A stretch of DNA of 64,000 bases from contig NC_088295.1 of the NCBI RefSeq assembly GCF_032854445.1, forward strand, positions 53,179,249-53,243,248, written 5' to 3'. Shown piece after piece: positions 46,981 through 59,785 of the stretch. A model generated the notes under the pieces. That model made no database searches. It had not been told where the DNA came from and saw nothing but the letters and a program-made list of their open reading frames with translations. How positions within the stretch are numbered: position 1 is the first letter of the stretch; every line of letters starts with the position of its first letter. The position numbers and the translations under genes are program-made. The stretch comes from Liolophura sinensis (Eukaryota; Mollusca; Polyplacophora; Chitonida; Chitonidae).

Positions 46981-48126
46981 ACATTGATAAGATAAACTGA
47001 AGATTCAGATTTATGTGTTTCACCAAAGTGACTAAAAACAAAATCTGCTCAAATAAGATTGATGGGAGACCGTGTTTTGTGCTTAACTGATAATTACCTG
47101 CATTAATTTTAACAGCATGATTTTCATTCCATCAAAGATATATCTCCATCCTCTCTAGTTTGTGAATACACCATCTTGAAAACATTTCATCAACTTAAAA
47201 AAAAATCATACAAAACTGAAATCAGTTCACCATTTGACAAAACAAAACTATTTTTTTGTATTGCAGTAGTCTTGCTCGAATATGTACATATATATGTATA
47301 TAAAAAGTCATAATGACCTATTTATTGCTTTATATAAAGTGCCAGTTTAATGGAATCACATTTATTGCGCCGTCTACCAAGGTTAGTCAAACTGTGTTAC
47401 GTCGGGAACAAATTTTACAACATCTCCTCGAACGCTTTAAAACATTATCCAGCAAAGATTTAAAATAAACAGTTTGGGAAATTGATTTAATTCTGAACAT
47501 AGGTAAATAGTTATTAAAATATACGACTTGATAACTGTCTGTCTCTACGCCCTCTCTCTAGACACACCAAGCCACATACAAAGCCAGAACAGACAGAAGG
47601 CGATACAAAGCCAGAACAGACAGAAGGCGATAAAAAGCCAGAATAGACAGGAGGCGATGCAAAGCCAGAATAAACAGTAGGCGATACAAGCAGCTATCTG
47701 TAATAGTGGCTTTGTGCCCCATAGGAGTACACTGGGGATAGTTTACCGCTTCCTGGTAGTCCAGTAAATCATTAACAGTAAAAGATAAAACCGAGGACAA
47801 ATTACAAATGATAACGATAGACGTAAAAACCAGATCGGAGTTGCAGGTTCATATCGATCTTACACCTCTTTTACTTCCTTAACATATGTACATTAATGAG
47901 ATAACACTGAACGTTCAGGATAAAACTGAACATGCAAATATGACATGATTTACCAAACAGATCAAACAAAACCTAGCGAAGCACAATGTGTACGTTCGAG
48001 CTATACCGCCTACAGACATAAAACCCGTCAAGGTCAAGGTCCGCCTCTTCTGCCCAATGTTGCAGGTGTATAGGGAAGCCCAAGACTCTAGTCCGGCTGT
48101 GGTCTACAATTTGGTGGGATGGAGAG
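46981..48126. other. 3' flank of AIF1
   Basis: Non-coding. About four copies of a 26-bp unit (AAGCCAGAACAGACAGAAGG CGATAC) lie at 47570-47690. A minus-strand AATAAA (TTTATT on plus) lies near 47320, about 800 bases past the AIF1 stop. Confidence 0.45.
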
Positions 48127-51100
48127 TTAAGGTAAGCTGGACAAGTCCCTCTTGGGGGGAGGTCCGCGAGGAGATTCCTTCTGCTTCTTCTTCTCCTCAA
48201 ACATCAGAATTCTGTAATAAATAATAAAAAAAAAGGGATCAATAGACAAAAACCCTTTACACGACAGAAACTGTGATGGGGAAACTTTGCCGTCACGTGA
48301 CTATATGACAATGTAACCCTGACATTGGAAATGTTTGCTAAAAATGGATTTTTATTAGGTCATAGAGGTGAGAACAGATATTTTACATTTGACTGCATGA
48401 TACTGCCTTTATGTCTCCATGATACTTCCTTTATGCCTTCATGATACTTCCTTTATGTCTCCATGATACTTCCTTTATGATACTTTCTTTATGCCTTCAT
48501 GATACTTCCTTTATGCCTCCATGATACTTCCTTTGTCTCCATGATACTTCCTTCATGATACTTCCTTTGTGCCCCCATGATACTTTCTTTATATCTCCAT
48601 GATACTTTCTTTATATCTCCATGATACTTCCTTTATGCTATCTTTTTGTCTCCATGATAATTCCTTTATGCTCCATGATACTTCCTTTATGACTCCATAA
48701 TACATGTTACACCTCACTCGACTCGTACAATACAGCCTATAGGCGTTAACTTGTTGAACTGACAGAATAATATGTTTGTTGAGTGATGACACAGTACATA
48801 AGCTAATGCCACAAATTGTTACATATGGCATATTTACCCTGTTATTCCAACAGAATATTTTTATTGGTGTAATGGAGCAATTTGTTGTCTATAACATAGT
48901 ACCAATATAAACTAGCATCACTGAGAAAACACAATATTATTCTACATTTAACAGATAAATTTTGACAGTCTGTTTGTATTTATAACTGTCAGATCATCTG
49001 TACTTACAGTTTTAATACCGAGTGTTTGTTGCCTAGCATCATGTTGAGAAATTCGTGGTATGAGATGGTACCAGAGTTTGTTGTGTCCACTTCGCTGATC
49101 ATTTTCTTTAACTCCAGGTGAGTCTTGGCCTGGCCTAGCTTCTCCATCATCCTTTTCAGCTCCATAATATCTGAGGATAGTGCGGGAGGAAAAGCACCAT
49201 TAGGCAATCATATACCACTATAATGTAAATGCTGAAGACATCATCGTGTGATGAAAAACACTGTTAGATAATCATATACCACTATAATGTAAATGCTGAA
49301 GACATCATCGTGTGATGAAAACCTCTGTTAGATAATCATATACCACTATAATGTAAAGGCTGAAGACATCATCGTGTGATGAAAACCACTGTTAGATAAT
49401 CATATACCACTATAATGTAAATGCTGAAGACATCATCGTGTGATGAAAACCACTGTTAGATAATCATATACCACTATAATGTAAATGCTGAAGACATCAT
49501 CGTGTGATGAAAACCTCTGTTAGATAATCATATACCACTATAATGTAAAGGCTGAAGACATCATCGTGTGATGAAAACCACTGTTAGATAATCATATACC
49601 ACTATAATGTAAATGCTGAAGACATCATAGTGTGATGAAAAACACTGTTAGATAATCATATACCACTATAATGTAAATGCTGAAGACATCATCGTGTGAT
49701 GAAAACCTCTGTTAGATAATCATATACCACTATAATGTAAATGCTGAAGACATCATCGTGTGATGAAAACCACTGTTAGATAATCATATTCCACTATAAT
49801 GTAAATGCTGAAGACATCATCGTGTGATGAAAACCACTGTTAGATAATCATATACCACTATAATGTAAATGCTGAAGACATCATCGTGTGATGAAAACCA
49901 CCGTTAGATAATCATATACCACTATAATGTAAATGCTGAAGACAATAACACTCTATATGTAGTCGGGCATTCCAGCACTTCACGCACCATAGACACCTAA
50001 TGCAAGGAAACCACCCTAAAGAATCACTTACCCAAGCACTAAGGCGGTCCGGCCGTAAGTGAGGAAGTCTTTCAGCAACCTGCGGATGGTCGTGGGTTTC
50101 CCCCGGGCTCTGCCCGGTTTCCTCACACCATAATGCTGACCGCCGTCGTATAAGTGAAATATTCTTGAGTACGGCGTAAAACACCAATCAAATAAATAAA
50201 TAAGCTAAGGCGGTCAACACAATGGAAGGAAAAAACATGGAAGAACCATTCAACAAAATACAGGAAAGAAACGCATGAAGAAAACACTGTCATGGAAATA
50301 AATCAACCAATTTAACAACAATCAACGGAATATCACCGTGCAAGTATATATTGAGGGAAAGTATATGTAAAAGCCGTAAATCACATGATCCCTATACAGG
50401 TTTAAGATGTAAAACAAATACACACCTATGTCCCCAGAGTTGTCATCGTCAAATTCCATAAACTGATCTGAAAGTAAAGAATTAAATCGATATGGTACAT
50501 TTTTAAAACAAACGCATATCAGAGGCTATATAAAGTGTCAAACGCGATTATATAAACGGTAGTCTCATTATATACGTGGAGAATTTTATATACTGACAAC
50601 TGAATGTGTTGATGGAATAATTGTATTGGGACTTCAGCAAAGCAGCGCAGACCGTGTACCCCTTGCCACGTCGTTTCTACGAAACACTCTGCCGGACTCG
50701 CTGAATTCTTCCGAGCCATGCATGACGAGCTCGACAAGGCCACCACACAGCTCCGAGTAATTCGCCATGCATTCGCTCTTATTGTTATGCACATGTATTT
50801 ACCAGTGAAATACAGTGACGGCAGATCTCGATGAATAATAGGATATGAGTAATTGTCGATACTATCAGTCCAGGGCTCAAGTCTCGCAAACATCGTATCC
50901 ATCTTCATGTTTCCTAGGTGGCACGTGCCCATAGTATATAGGAACTAATCAAAAGAATTTTACACCCGTACTGACGTCTGGATATAACTGGATTGGCAAT
51001 ATGGATATGATGCATTACCATGTATACAGTTACATGTACTCATTTACAAACATACGCCCTTGTTGAAGACTGGATGCCGTGCTCATTTTTGTCACCCAAT

Positions 51101-54100
51101 TCCCAACTGCATTGCTTCAGGTGCGAAAGTTTTTGTTCCTGTACAATCAAGTAACTTTTGCACGTTTCATATTTTGTATATACGTATCATACTAAAGGCA
51201 TTATCAACACTAACGCTTATACGCACCTTTGTAAGCATTAAGCCGCTCTTCCAAATCCTCGAAGTCCTTATAGTCTTCATCTTCCAAAAATTCCTTCAGA
51301 AAAAAAAAACAAAAGTTTGTGGTTAGAGCATAGTTGTGTATTAGGTGTATTAGCAAACCATGGACACGTCAGGTAAGATACACAAGCTTGGTTATGAGTG
51401 CATTATGCAGAGGGCTGGTCAACACGATTGTCTACCCTTAATATGTTTGGACGAAGTATCCGAAGTCATATACATGTGTATCTAGTTTCTTTCTCTTTAT
51501 TCTTCCAAAAAAAAAAATGACTCACCTTGTTTATGTCATCCAAGGTTATAGATTGCTGATGTTTAAGTTTGCCATACTGTTTACCACCTTAAAGAGAGAG
51601 AAACGAATTTAATCAGCGAGCAAATCATCTTCCCGATTATCACTTCGCCCTATATACGCCTATACAATATGGCGAACAAACGGTTCTATTCAGTACTTTC
51701 TCATTAATCACGCCTAATACCTCCTATATAATAGATCTATTGACAAAAACGTCTCTTATTTTCTCACTCATATGCTTCTCAATCCTCCTGCATTTTCCAA
51801 AGTAGTAGGTCTAACCATATATGATGTAGGCGGACGATCATTTACATCAGCGACACAATATACAGTGCAGGTTTTGATAATGAAACAGAAGGGCCATGTC
51901 AGGAGATTGCGTGAATCTGAATATTTTTGTATTACAGCATGTATAATTATGCAAGAAAAGCAATATTCAATGTAAGGGTATTATCCACACCAAGAAGGAG
52001 AAAAGTGTTTTCTTGACACAGAGTATTAGCTTATAGATGACCGTCATGAACACGGAAACTTACATTTATCAGACAAGCCGAGCATTTAGAAAATTTCTTA
52101 TATATAAAAAAAACAGATGTTGAGCAATATGTGAACATGAACAATTGCGTGATGTAATACACAGGTAAACACGTTCTACTGCATTCAGGCAATTTTAACT
52201 TAGGGCTTGAGCCAACGAAACAAGTCATACACTGCCGTAAGCACATTTTTGAATTACAACGTTAAACGCTTTTCCATCAACATATACATGTATAAACAAA
52301 ACGAAGTACTACAAAGTTTTCTGACCGTAAGTCTACTCAGCTCTTGTTTAAGTGTGTTACCTACTCTTTACATTTCAGTAATCCAGGCACCTGTGTCATG
52401 AAGCCTACTTAGTGTAAAGTAGCCATTAGCTTAGTGCGCTTCATATCTCTACAACATACCTTGTCATGCTAGTTAAGGGCTTATGTAGCTAAGTGCACTT
52501 CATGAAACCAGGCGCACTTGAGAGCAAAGGCTTATGTACAGAATCTGTAGTTCACGTTAAGACATTGGCAGCGAAGGTTTATGTCTAGAGATAAGTCTGT
52601 AGCCTACATGTACGTTAAGACATTGACAGCGAAGGTTTATGTCTAGAGATAAGTCTGTAGCCTACATGTACGTTAAGACATTGACAGCGAAGGTTTATGT
52701 CTAGAGATAAGTCTGTAGCCTACATGTACGTTAAGAAATAGGTGGGAAAGGCTTATGTCCAAAAACTGTAGTTTGTGGGCGTTGAAAACAAAGACTTATA
52801 TCTGTGGCCTGCATATATGTTTAGGTACTGAGGGCAAACGCCCTCGAAGTCCAGAGATAAGTGTGTAGCCTACGCGTCCGTTAAGACATTGAGAGCCAAG
52901 GCTTTATGTGGAGAGATAAGTCTGTAGCCTATGTGTACGTTAAGACAGTGAGAACAAAGGCTTATGTCCAGAGATAAATCTGTAGCCTGCAAATATGTGA
53001 AGGTATTGAGAGCAAAGGTTTACGTCCAGACATAAGTCTGTAGTCTACATGTATGTTAAGCTACCCTATGTTAAGCTATTGACAGCAAACGCTCTCAAAG
53101 TCCAGAGATACGTGTGTAGCCTACAAGTCCGTTAAGACATTGAGAACAAAAGCTTATGTCCAGAGATAAGTCTATAGCCTATGTGTACCTTAGACTTATC
53201 TCTGGACATGAGAGCAAAGGCTTATGTCCAGAGATAAGTGTGTAGTCTACATATATGTTTAGGTATTGAGAAAAAAGGCTTATGTCTGAAGCCTACGTGT
53301 ACGTTAAGACTTTGAGACTGCTGTAGAATCAAATTTCAAAATCGTAGTCCGTGAATAATTTTCAAGCAAAATATAGGTACAAATATAGGTATCTCTGTCA
53401 CGCTTTGATTGCAATTGTTCTTAAAAGCCCCCGACCTAACCAAGGCCGAGATTGGACCCCTTACTTGTTTGTTTTAATGAATGAATGAGTATGGCTTAAC
53501 GCAACTTCAGTAATATCGAAGGCACATCGCTGAGACCAGCGATTGAATGATAAACACTTGGCAACGATTTCTTCCTCTACGCGAGCAGTGTGCTCTGGAA
53601 ATCCTGCTTCACTAGTGGCATCTCACAGTATCCAAGCCCTCATGGCCACGGTACGGTATACACGACATGCTTGACCTACTTTGGACATACAGCTGTACAC
53701 ATAGAGCTTCTGTATCAATAGATATACTTCTCGTGCTGAAGGATGGACGATAAAGATAAGCCAGTGAGAAGCTCCTGCATTGAAATTTCACCGGGTTAAA
53801 GAACTCATTGATGTTATGAAGTGATACATTGCTGTCTAACCTCGTGCTTCAGGCACATGACAAACCTCTTGACCTAAGGCCGCAGCCAAAACAGCTAGAG
53901 CTGGAATTGAACACGCGATCTCATTCGTCCCGGGCGGCGCTTCGGCATTTCAACCACCTGAGCCAACAAGGACACTTAAGTGGTTGTATTATTAAAGTTA
54001 TTAAAATATTTATTTCCTAGTGGATAGATTTGACCTTGGTATTATAGGCAAAGGGCTAAAAACATTAAATTTTTCTCAGTCAGATCAGTTTCTTAACGTC

Positions 54101-54494
54101 CTATTTCGTACCTAAAATATATCCGTTGAATCATGCACATGCTGGATTTATCATCATTGAGACGAAGCTAGGATATGTAGGATGATAACTGTACCCTATA
54201 CACCCAGTAAGTGGAATTAAATAGACAAAACCTACTGTACACGTGAAGATAACCCCAAATATGCCATTACAGGATATATGACAACAGAATGTACGACCTA
54301 GTGACCTTATTAACAAATATTTACCACAGAATGACCTTATTAACAAATATTTACCTTATATGGATGATGGAACAACGAATAAGATCCTGTTAAAATTCGG
54401 TGATGACTCACAAACACAGTACCTGTCACACATTCACCTCCGCAAAAACTAATATTTTGGAACAATATACACAGCTCCCATTATACAGGCCGCA

Positions 54495-54590
<96 letters not shown>

Positions 54591-56846
54591 TATTCTTACA
54601 TGCATATAACCTTCTTACCTGTTTTTGGCACACATATTAACATAATTTAAATTACCATTACGAAACTGATAGGGATCGAATCTTCACTGTAATATTCTGT
54701 AACCAAGCGCGAGCAATGGGTCGTTCCGAGGATCGTGTGACGTATATTCTGTTTGTGACCAATTATGTCGTTTTCCGACCAATCTACCTCTTGGTATAAC
54801 AGGCATGTACGCGGTATGGAGCTATATCATCATATGGCTATAAGCTGCTCACAGTTACTGATGGTTTTTATACACAGCTGTTTGGTTTGCATGGCGGTGA
54901 ATCGACAACGTGTTGTAACTAGCTATGTTTAAGGTATATACAATTAAGGTACCTGCGCAGCGATGGCATGGCACAATTTTGGTACCCGGATGTTTGTATA
55001 AACATGTGTGCGGAGTAAGTTTTACGATCGACGGTGGTGCACGGCGCAGTAAAGATACACGTGTACTACATCTAACTGAGCAGAGGTATATAGCCACGTG
55101 GCCATATGGTGTCTTCTCTGGGAATAGCGCACAGGTTTAACCAATTCCACATTTTGGGTGTATATAGGGCCCCTCTATTCTCGTGTCCGTACCTGTATCA
55201 TGTCCAAACACGATGGCATGTATGGAGTAACTGGCGGTCTCCACGTTAAAACAGTCTCCAGCACGTTATAGAATAGTCACCACAATACTACCATTACCCA
55301 CAATCATTTATATTGCCTATACATGTACAAGCAAGTTTAACGTATTATTTGTATGGGAACAGATTTTACTTCCGTAATGATATCAGTAGATATACTTCTC
55401 GTGCTGAAGGATGGACAATAACGATAAGCCTGTGAGAGGCTCCTGATTTCAAATTCCACTAAAGAGTAAAGAATTCCCTCATGTTATGGAGTGATTAAAT
55501 GCTGTCTAACCTCGTGCATCAGACACCTACAAACCTCTTGACCTAAGTCCGCAGCCAAAACAGCTAGAGCTGGATTTGAAAACGCGATCTCATTCGTCCA
55601 GGGCGACGCTTCGGCATTTCAACCATCTGAGCCAACAAGGACACTTAAATGGTTGTGTTATTGAAGTTCGCTGCAATATTTATTTCCTAGTGGGTAGATT
55701 TGATCTTAGTATTGTAGGCATAGAACTATATACGTTAAATTTCGCTCATTCAGGTCGGTTTCGTAACGTCCTATTTCCTACTTCCTGCAGATTTTACTTC
55801 CGTAATGATGTTTTCTTTCTAACATATCTCAAGGATTTGCAGGTTTGGCTATTTTCTACAGATCACACAGACATGTATATTACTTAAACACCCTCCTCAC
55901 TTGACGACATCATATGGGGGTTAAACTTTTGCTCTGGAAATGGGAATTCCTGAGCGTTTTGTTGTTTACGGTTGACCTTCGGGGACAGTCGGTGACAGAT
56001 TGTTTATACATGTATGTTCTTTATATTGTCAACAACAGTCAAAACTCAACGAAATAAAGGTCGACGTCCCATATACGGCTCTATAACCTAAACATGTATA
56101 TGGGCTGGAGTTTCCAGTTAATCTGGATATGCTTCTGTACAGACAGTAACGTCACTGTACAAACAGTATGTAGCCAATCCCAAAGCTGTCTATGTATCCT
56201 GTGTTGTTAGCGTCTCGCCTTCCGCTTTTCCCCACGACATTGTGTGTGTATATAAATATAGTTATATAAGCGCATCAAATATAGAGAGCTGTATGCAACT
56301 GTTTAATACAACTCGCTGATATCCACCCAGTGTACTCATAGAGACTGCCGCAGAATAAAGCGTTTTATACATAGAACATGAATCTCAGATGCAGACAAGT
56401 GCTGGATTCGGGTGGCTGGTCGGGAAGGCAGGATACATCCCCCACTTCCATTCAGATACATCGTGCTGTGTGTACGAAGAACGGCTGGCAGATCTCCAGC
56501 TGGGATGGAGGAGGGCCACAGACACTACAAACCCCCTGAATATAGCATGCCCCGTACACCGCGACAACGGTCTCGAATCGGCCTATCCTTGCAACCAGCC
56601 CACCACTCCCCCTGCTATCCCCGCTCAACCCAGCCCCACCCCAACCCGGGCCCTCATCGCCCGTCAACCCGCCCATTGCGATGAGCGATGCTGTAAAAGG
56701 TCTACATATCTAGACCTTTAAGGCATGTCGAAAGAGCAACTCTATTTAAACTGTTACAAATGAATAACTTACACGTTATTATTATAGAACGTGTAGATAT
56801 AAATTTTTGGTCACTTACCCTGCCTATCCACGTTTTGTAGTGGCAT
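48127..56846 (-). CDS. AIF1: Allograft inflammatory factor 1 (AIF1/Iba1), six exons, complete
   Basis: AIF1 is a small EF-hand protein that binds calcium and bundles actin in phagocytes; in molluscs it is expressed in haemocytes (known family). Six minus-strand exons join in phase: 56819-56846 (ATG 56846), 51526-51587, 51227-51293, 50426-50467, 49008-49170 and 48127-48211 (TAA 48129-48127). They total 447 bases, 148 residues, the usual family length. The start [18 protein letters not shown] matches the family's QGGKxFG motif. EF-hand 1 is [12 protein letters not shown] (59-70), with all calcium ligands. EF-hand 2 is [12 protein letters not shown] (95-106), a weaker loop. Between them lies [19 protein letters not shown], and [20 protein letters not shown] follows; these are the most conserved AIF1 blocks. 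All introns have GT-AG ends. Intron 1 is 5.2 kb and carries a 58-bp array, two copies of a dispersed repeat and an (AT)n tract; intron 4 carries a 64-bp array next to the acceptor. Confidence 0.97.
48398..48705. repeat. 22-29-bp tandem repeat in AIF1 intron 5
   Basis: About 14 irregular copies of CATGATACTTCCTTTATG plus TCTC or CCTT. Non-coding. Confidence 0.92.
49196..49942. repeat. 64-bp tandem array just upstream of an AIF1 splice acceptor
   Basis: About 11.6 near-identical copies of ATAATCATATACCACTATAA, TGTAAATGCTGAAGACATCA, TCGTGTGATGAAAACCACTG, TTAG. Period 64 was checked at 49262/49326. It starts 25 bases from the acceptor of the exon at 49008-49170. High identity between copies suggests recent expansion. 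Confidence 0.97.
50050..50204 (+). repeat. 5'-truncated SINE (family 1) with TSD
   Basis: Starts at CGGCCGTAAGTGAGGAAGTC and ends in (AAAT)n. CTAAGGCGGTC is duplicated exactly at 50039-50049 and 50205-50215. It lies in AIF1 intron 4. Confidence 0.96.
52505..53320. repeat. 58-bp tandem repeat in AIF1 intron 1
   Basis: Three almost perfect units at 52556-52730 (TGACAGCGAAGGTTTATGTC, TAGAGATAAGTCTGTAGCCT, ACATGTACGTTAAGACAT), period 58 checked at 52614/52672. About ten decayed units follow (CCAGAGATAAGTCTGTAGCC). One short stretch near 53190 appears inverted. Confidence 0.92.
53476..54113 (-). repeat. Dispersed repeat with tRNA-like head, copy 1
   Basis: Reverse-orientation element. The tail is AATGAATGAATGAGTATGGC near 53480, and a tRNA-like region lies near 53895-53975, where the minus strand has GGCTCAGGTGGTTGAAAT and GTTCAATTCCAGC. 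Bases 53718-54113 align with 55385-55784. It lies in AIF1 intron 1. Confidence 0.7.
54496..54590. repeat. (AT)n microsatellite
   Basis: About 47 uninterrupted AT dinucleotides, in AIF1 intron 1. Confidence 0.98.
55385..55784 (-). repeat. Dispersed repeat with tRNA-like head, copy 2
   Basis: Aligns over about 400 bases with 53718-54113, for example GATATACTTCTCGTGCTGAA, AGCCAAAACAGCTAGAGCTG and ATATTTATTTCCTAGTGG. Two copies lie in one intron 1.3 kb apart, in the same orientation, so this could be a segmental duplication or two insertions. Confidence 0.75.
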
Positions 56847-59160
56847 CTTGGATGTCTTGTGTTTTTCTTTCTTTCTCTACGCTTTTACCACCCTGTGGAA
56901 CTCTCTGTCCTTTGCCAGGGCAATCGCTTGGTCCGAAGTGCAAGTTGTCTCCACTGACAGACAGTCACGCTGTAAGGCCGAGTGAAGCCTCGCGATCCTG
57001 TTAGTGTTGGGTCCCACTCCGCTAACTTCCTGATCGGAGCCACTCACTGTGCAGGGCTCAACTAAATTCACGATAGGTTAGAACCTCTCTTAACGCTTTC
57101 ACCAGGAAGATAAATGAATGCAGGTCGACGGGATTCTATGCACGGACTATAAGGAACGTATGTGCATGTGTTCACCTCGGAAAGTTCTATTCAACTGCTG
57201 TGTTCTACACACGAAGGCAAGTGTCAAATAGCCTCCGATCGATGTTCTCGGCTCACTGATAATAACACTCCTCCGGCCGAGTTACTCACGCGTGACGTGC
57301 CCTTACGCTCAGAGCGTCCCATGAAACAGGACAGATCGTGCACCGGAAACTACTCAGTGAATAAGCTTACATCTGCTCATTTGAATAATATACTGTTATC
57401 TGTTTCACACCCATATGCGTTATCTTGCATTTTTCTTCAAATGTTTTATGGAACACATGACGTTCATAATTAGTGTATGGTGAACTCTATTAGCCAGTCG
57501 CTCTCCGATCCGTCTCGTCCATTAAAAACGAGTAACACTCTAAAAACTAAACTAACAAGATATTACTATGTTTTCGGAGCTAGTGATTATACAATAACTT
57601 ATGTTACAGCAACATAAGATGTTATGGAAAGCACAATTACAACAACGACACTATGCAGGTCTAACAGTTTATAATCTAGTTTAAAAAAAAAAATGAAGAT
57701 AATAAAACAAGCAAATAACGTATATTTAATGTCGGACCTATACGTCGTTTAAACGATACGTTACATCGAAAGCATATTTGCATTGAATGTTGATTATTTT
57801 TACGTCATTATATGTTAATTACAGTCACTTTTTTGGACAACTCGCGGTTGTCACATTTTACCATCCATGTCAATTGTGTTAATTTTAGCAGTACGTTTAT
57901 ATGTCAAAAATAGTTACGGGATGGTTTCGAAAACTTTTTTTCTTGTTCTAAAACTTGTGATGTGAAAGTCGGCAGTGTTTCCTAATTTAAAAAAATATAT
58001 ACAACTGTGCTAAAGGCGTATGTTTTCATAACGTGCCTGTATATATATGCCCCTTTATCATTTCCTTCCAAGACAACAAACCTTTCTCATGCATGTCTTG
58101 TACGACTATATAATCTTTCTCCATATTTAAAATTCGCATTTATAGACAGGCCTACATGCCGGTACTGTAAGTTTTGTTTCATGCAGCTACAGTGCGTGTG
58201 GTGGTGACAAGTATATATGCCAGGCAGTGTCACAATAACCCAGTTTCAGCAGGGGATATGTGCCTAATACTTGCGTAACCGTGTGCATACAGACTGTAGT
58301 ATATGTTATTCAATGTACTTAAGATTAACGACCAATCGTTACTACATTGGCTGGTTTTACTCATATTAAACCGTATGCATGATCATCAGTATATACATGC
58401 ACGTCTCTCAAATGTTGGGTACAAAAGTATCACGTTTGGCTTATTTTAAGGAAATATTTTTACGATATTAGAAACAACTTTTAATATATTTCCTTATTGC
58501 GTTCCTTTGTAACCAGTGGGCTATAACAAAGGACCTGGTATGGTAAGGCGGGGAGTCGGCCCCAGTGCAAGAAACTGTGCAAGTCAAAAAGCGAAACTGA
58601 CTAAAGTTTGACAGCTGCTGATACACACGTAAGGTTATTTCTTTTTTTCAGTTCTGTTGTACTTCCCTTTTCCTGTTATATCGCAAGAATGCATTGAAGC
58701 AATATATAGGTCATAAACTCGAAAAATTGGTAGCCTGCTTCAGCCGCACTGAAATATCATTTTTGCCATTTGACACTGTAAAATGGGGAAAATCACTGCA
58801 CCACAAATGTAACTTTCTGAAAAAAATTCTCGAGCACGCATTTATGAACCAATCAATTACATACATATATAACAAATATTATTGTTAATGTTAACAATGT
58901 AATGTTAACTCTTAGGTACTGATTTTTCTATTGTTCGCTACTTAACAGCATTATACATGTTCGACCTTGTTCCCAGCAACAATTTATCCATGCATTATGT
59001 TTTGACATGTACGTAACATGTCCCATGGTTACTGGTAACACATATCCTATATAAAGACCCATGTGGACATTCATATTCATATTAACTGAAAATAACATGA
59101 AGTTTGAAACCGCAGTTGGAAAGTTAAGAAGGCGTTTTATTATTTTTTTAGAAAAAAATA
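56847..59160. other. 5' flank of AIF1 and intergenic
   Basis: No gene recognised. The frame at 57162-57473 has no known motif. A GC-rich stretch just inside intron 1 (56400-56690) has overlapping open frames on both strands, but no homology I can name. Confidence 0.4.
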
Positions 59161-59162
59161 TA

Positions 59163-59285
<123 letters not shown>

Positions 59286-59785
59286 ATTTTTTTCACACAT
59301 ATATGTATATATAACGGACGGGCCAGTCGTCAAGAGATAGGATCTATCGGCGAAAATCGAACCACGAAGAGAAGGCAGGGCTATATTAGTAATTTGGATT
59401 AATACTATCTTCAAGTGATGTCACTAGTCAAAAAGATTAACTTCGCCGCGGGGAACTATGGGCATTTATGGAGACTCTAAAACATAAGTTTTCAAAATGC
59501 TCTTAGGATTAACGACACATATGCAGACCACGGCCATTGTTATATGGGTTACTGTCCCGGGAGCTTCGGGGCTGTGCATATAGCGGTTGATTTATGGTGT
59601 AAATTAATTCATCAACATTACTACTGCAGAAGGTCGAGTCAGGAAACCGTTGAAGGTATCATCTTAAGGCAACATTAGTCAGTACTCGCTGGAGCTAACC
59701 ACTAAATATGACACCAGCCCACATAATCTCAGCTACTGAAAGATTAAACTTTATAAAGTTATAAAATAGTAAGAATAAAAAAATA
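59286..59785. other. No feature seen
   Basis: Unique non-coding sequence between a microsatellite and a tandem array. Confidence 0.5.

Noticed and set aside
50519-50932. 137-codon minus-strand frame in AIF1 intron 4
   Set aside because: No motif I can name and no splice context. A faint resemblance of the plus strand to a retroelement tail is too weak to claim.
54400-54609. Tyr-Ile repeat protein
   Set aside because: Translation of an (AT)n microsatellite; the same applies to the frames at 58928-59414.
56389-56721. GC-rich open frames on both strands near the AIF1 start
   Set aside because: Three overlapping frames stay open because of composition. Peptides are Pro/Thr-rich without domain similarity, and the segment lies in AIF1 intron 1.
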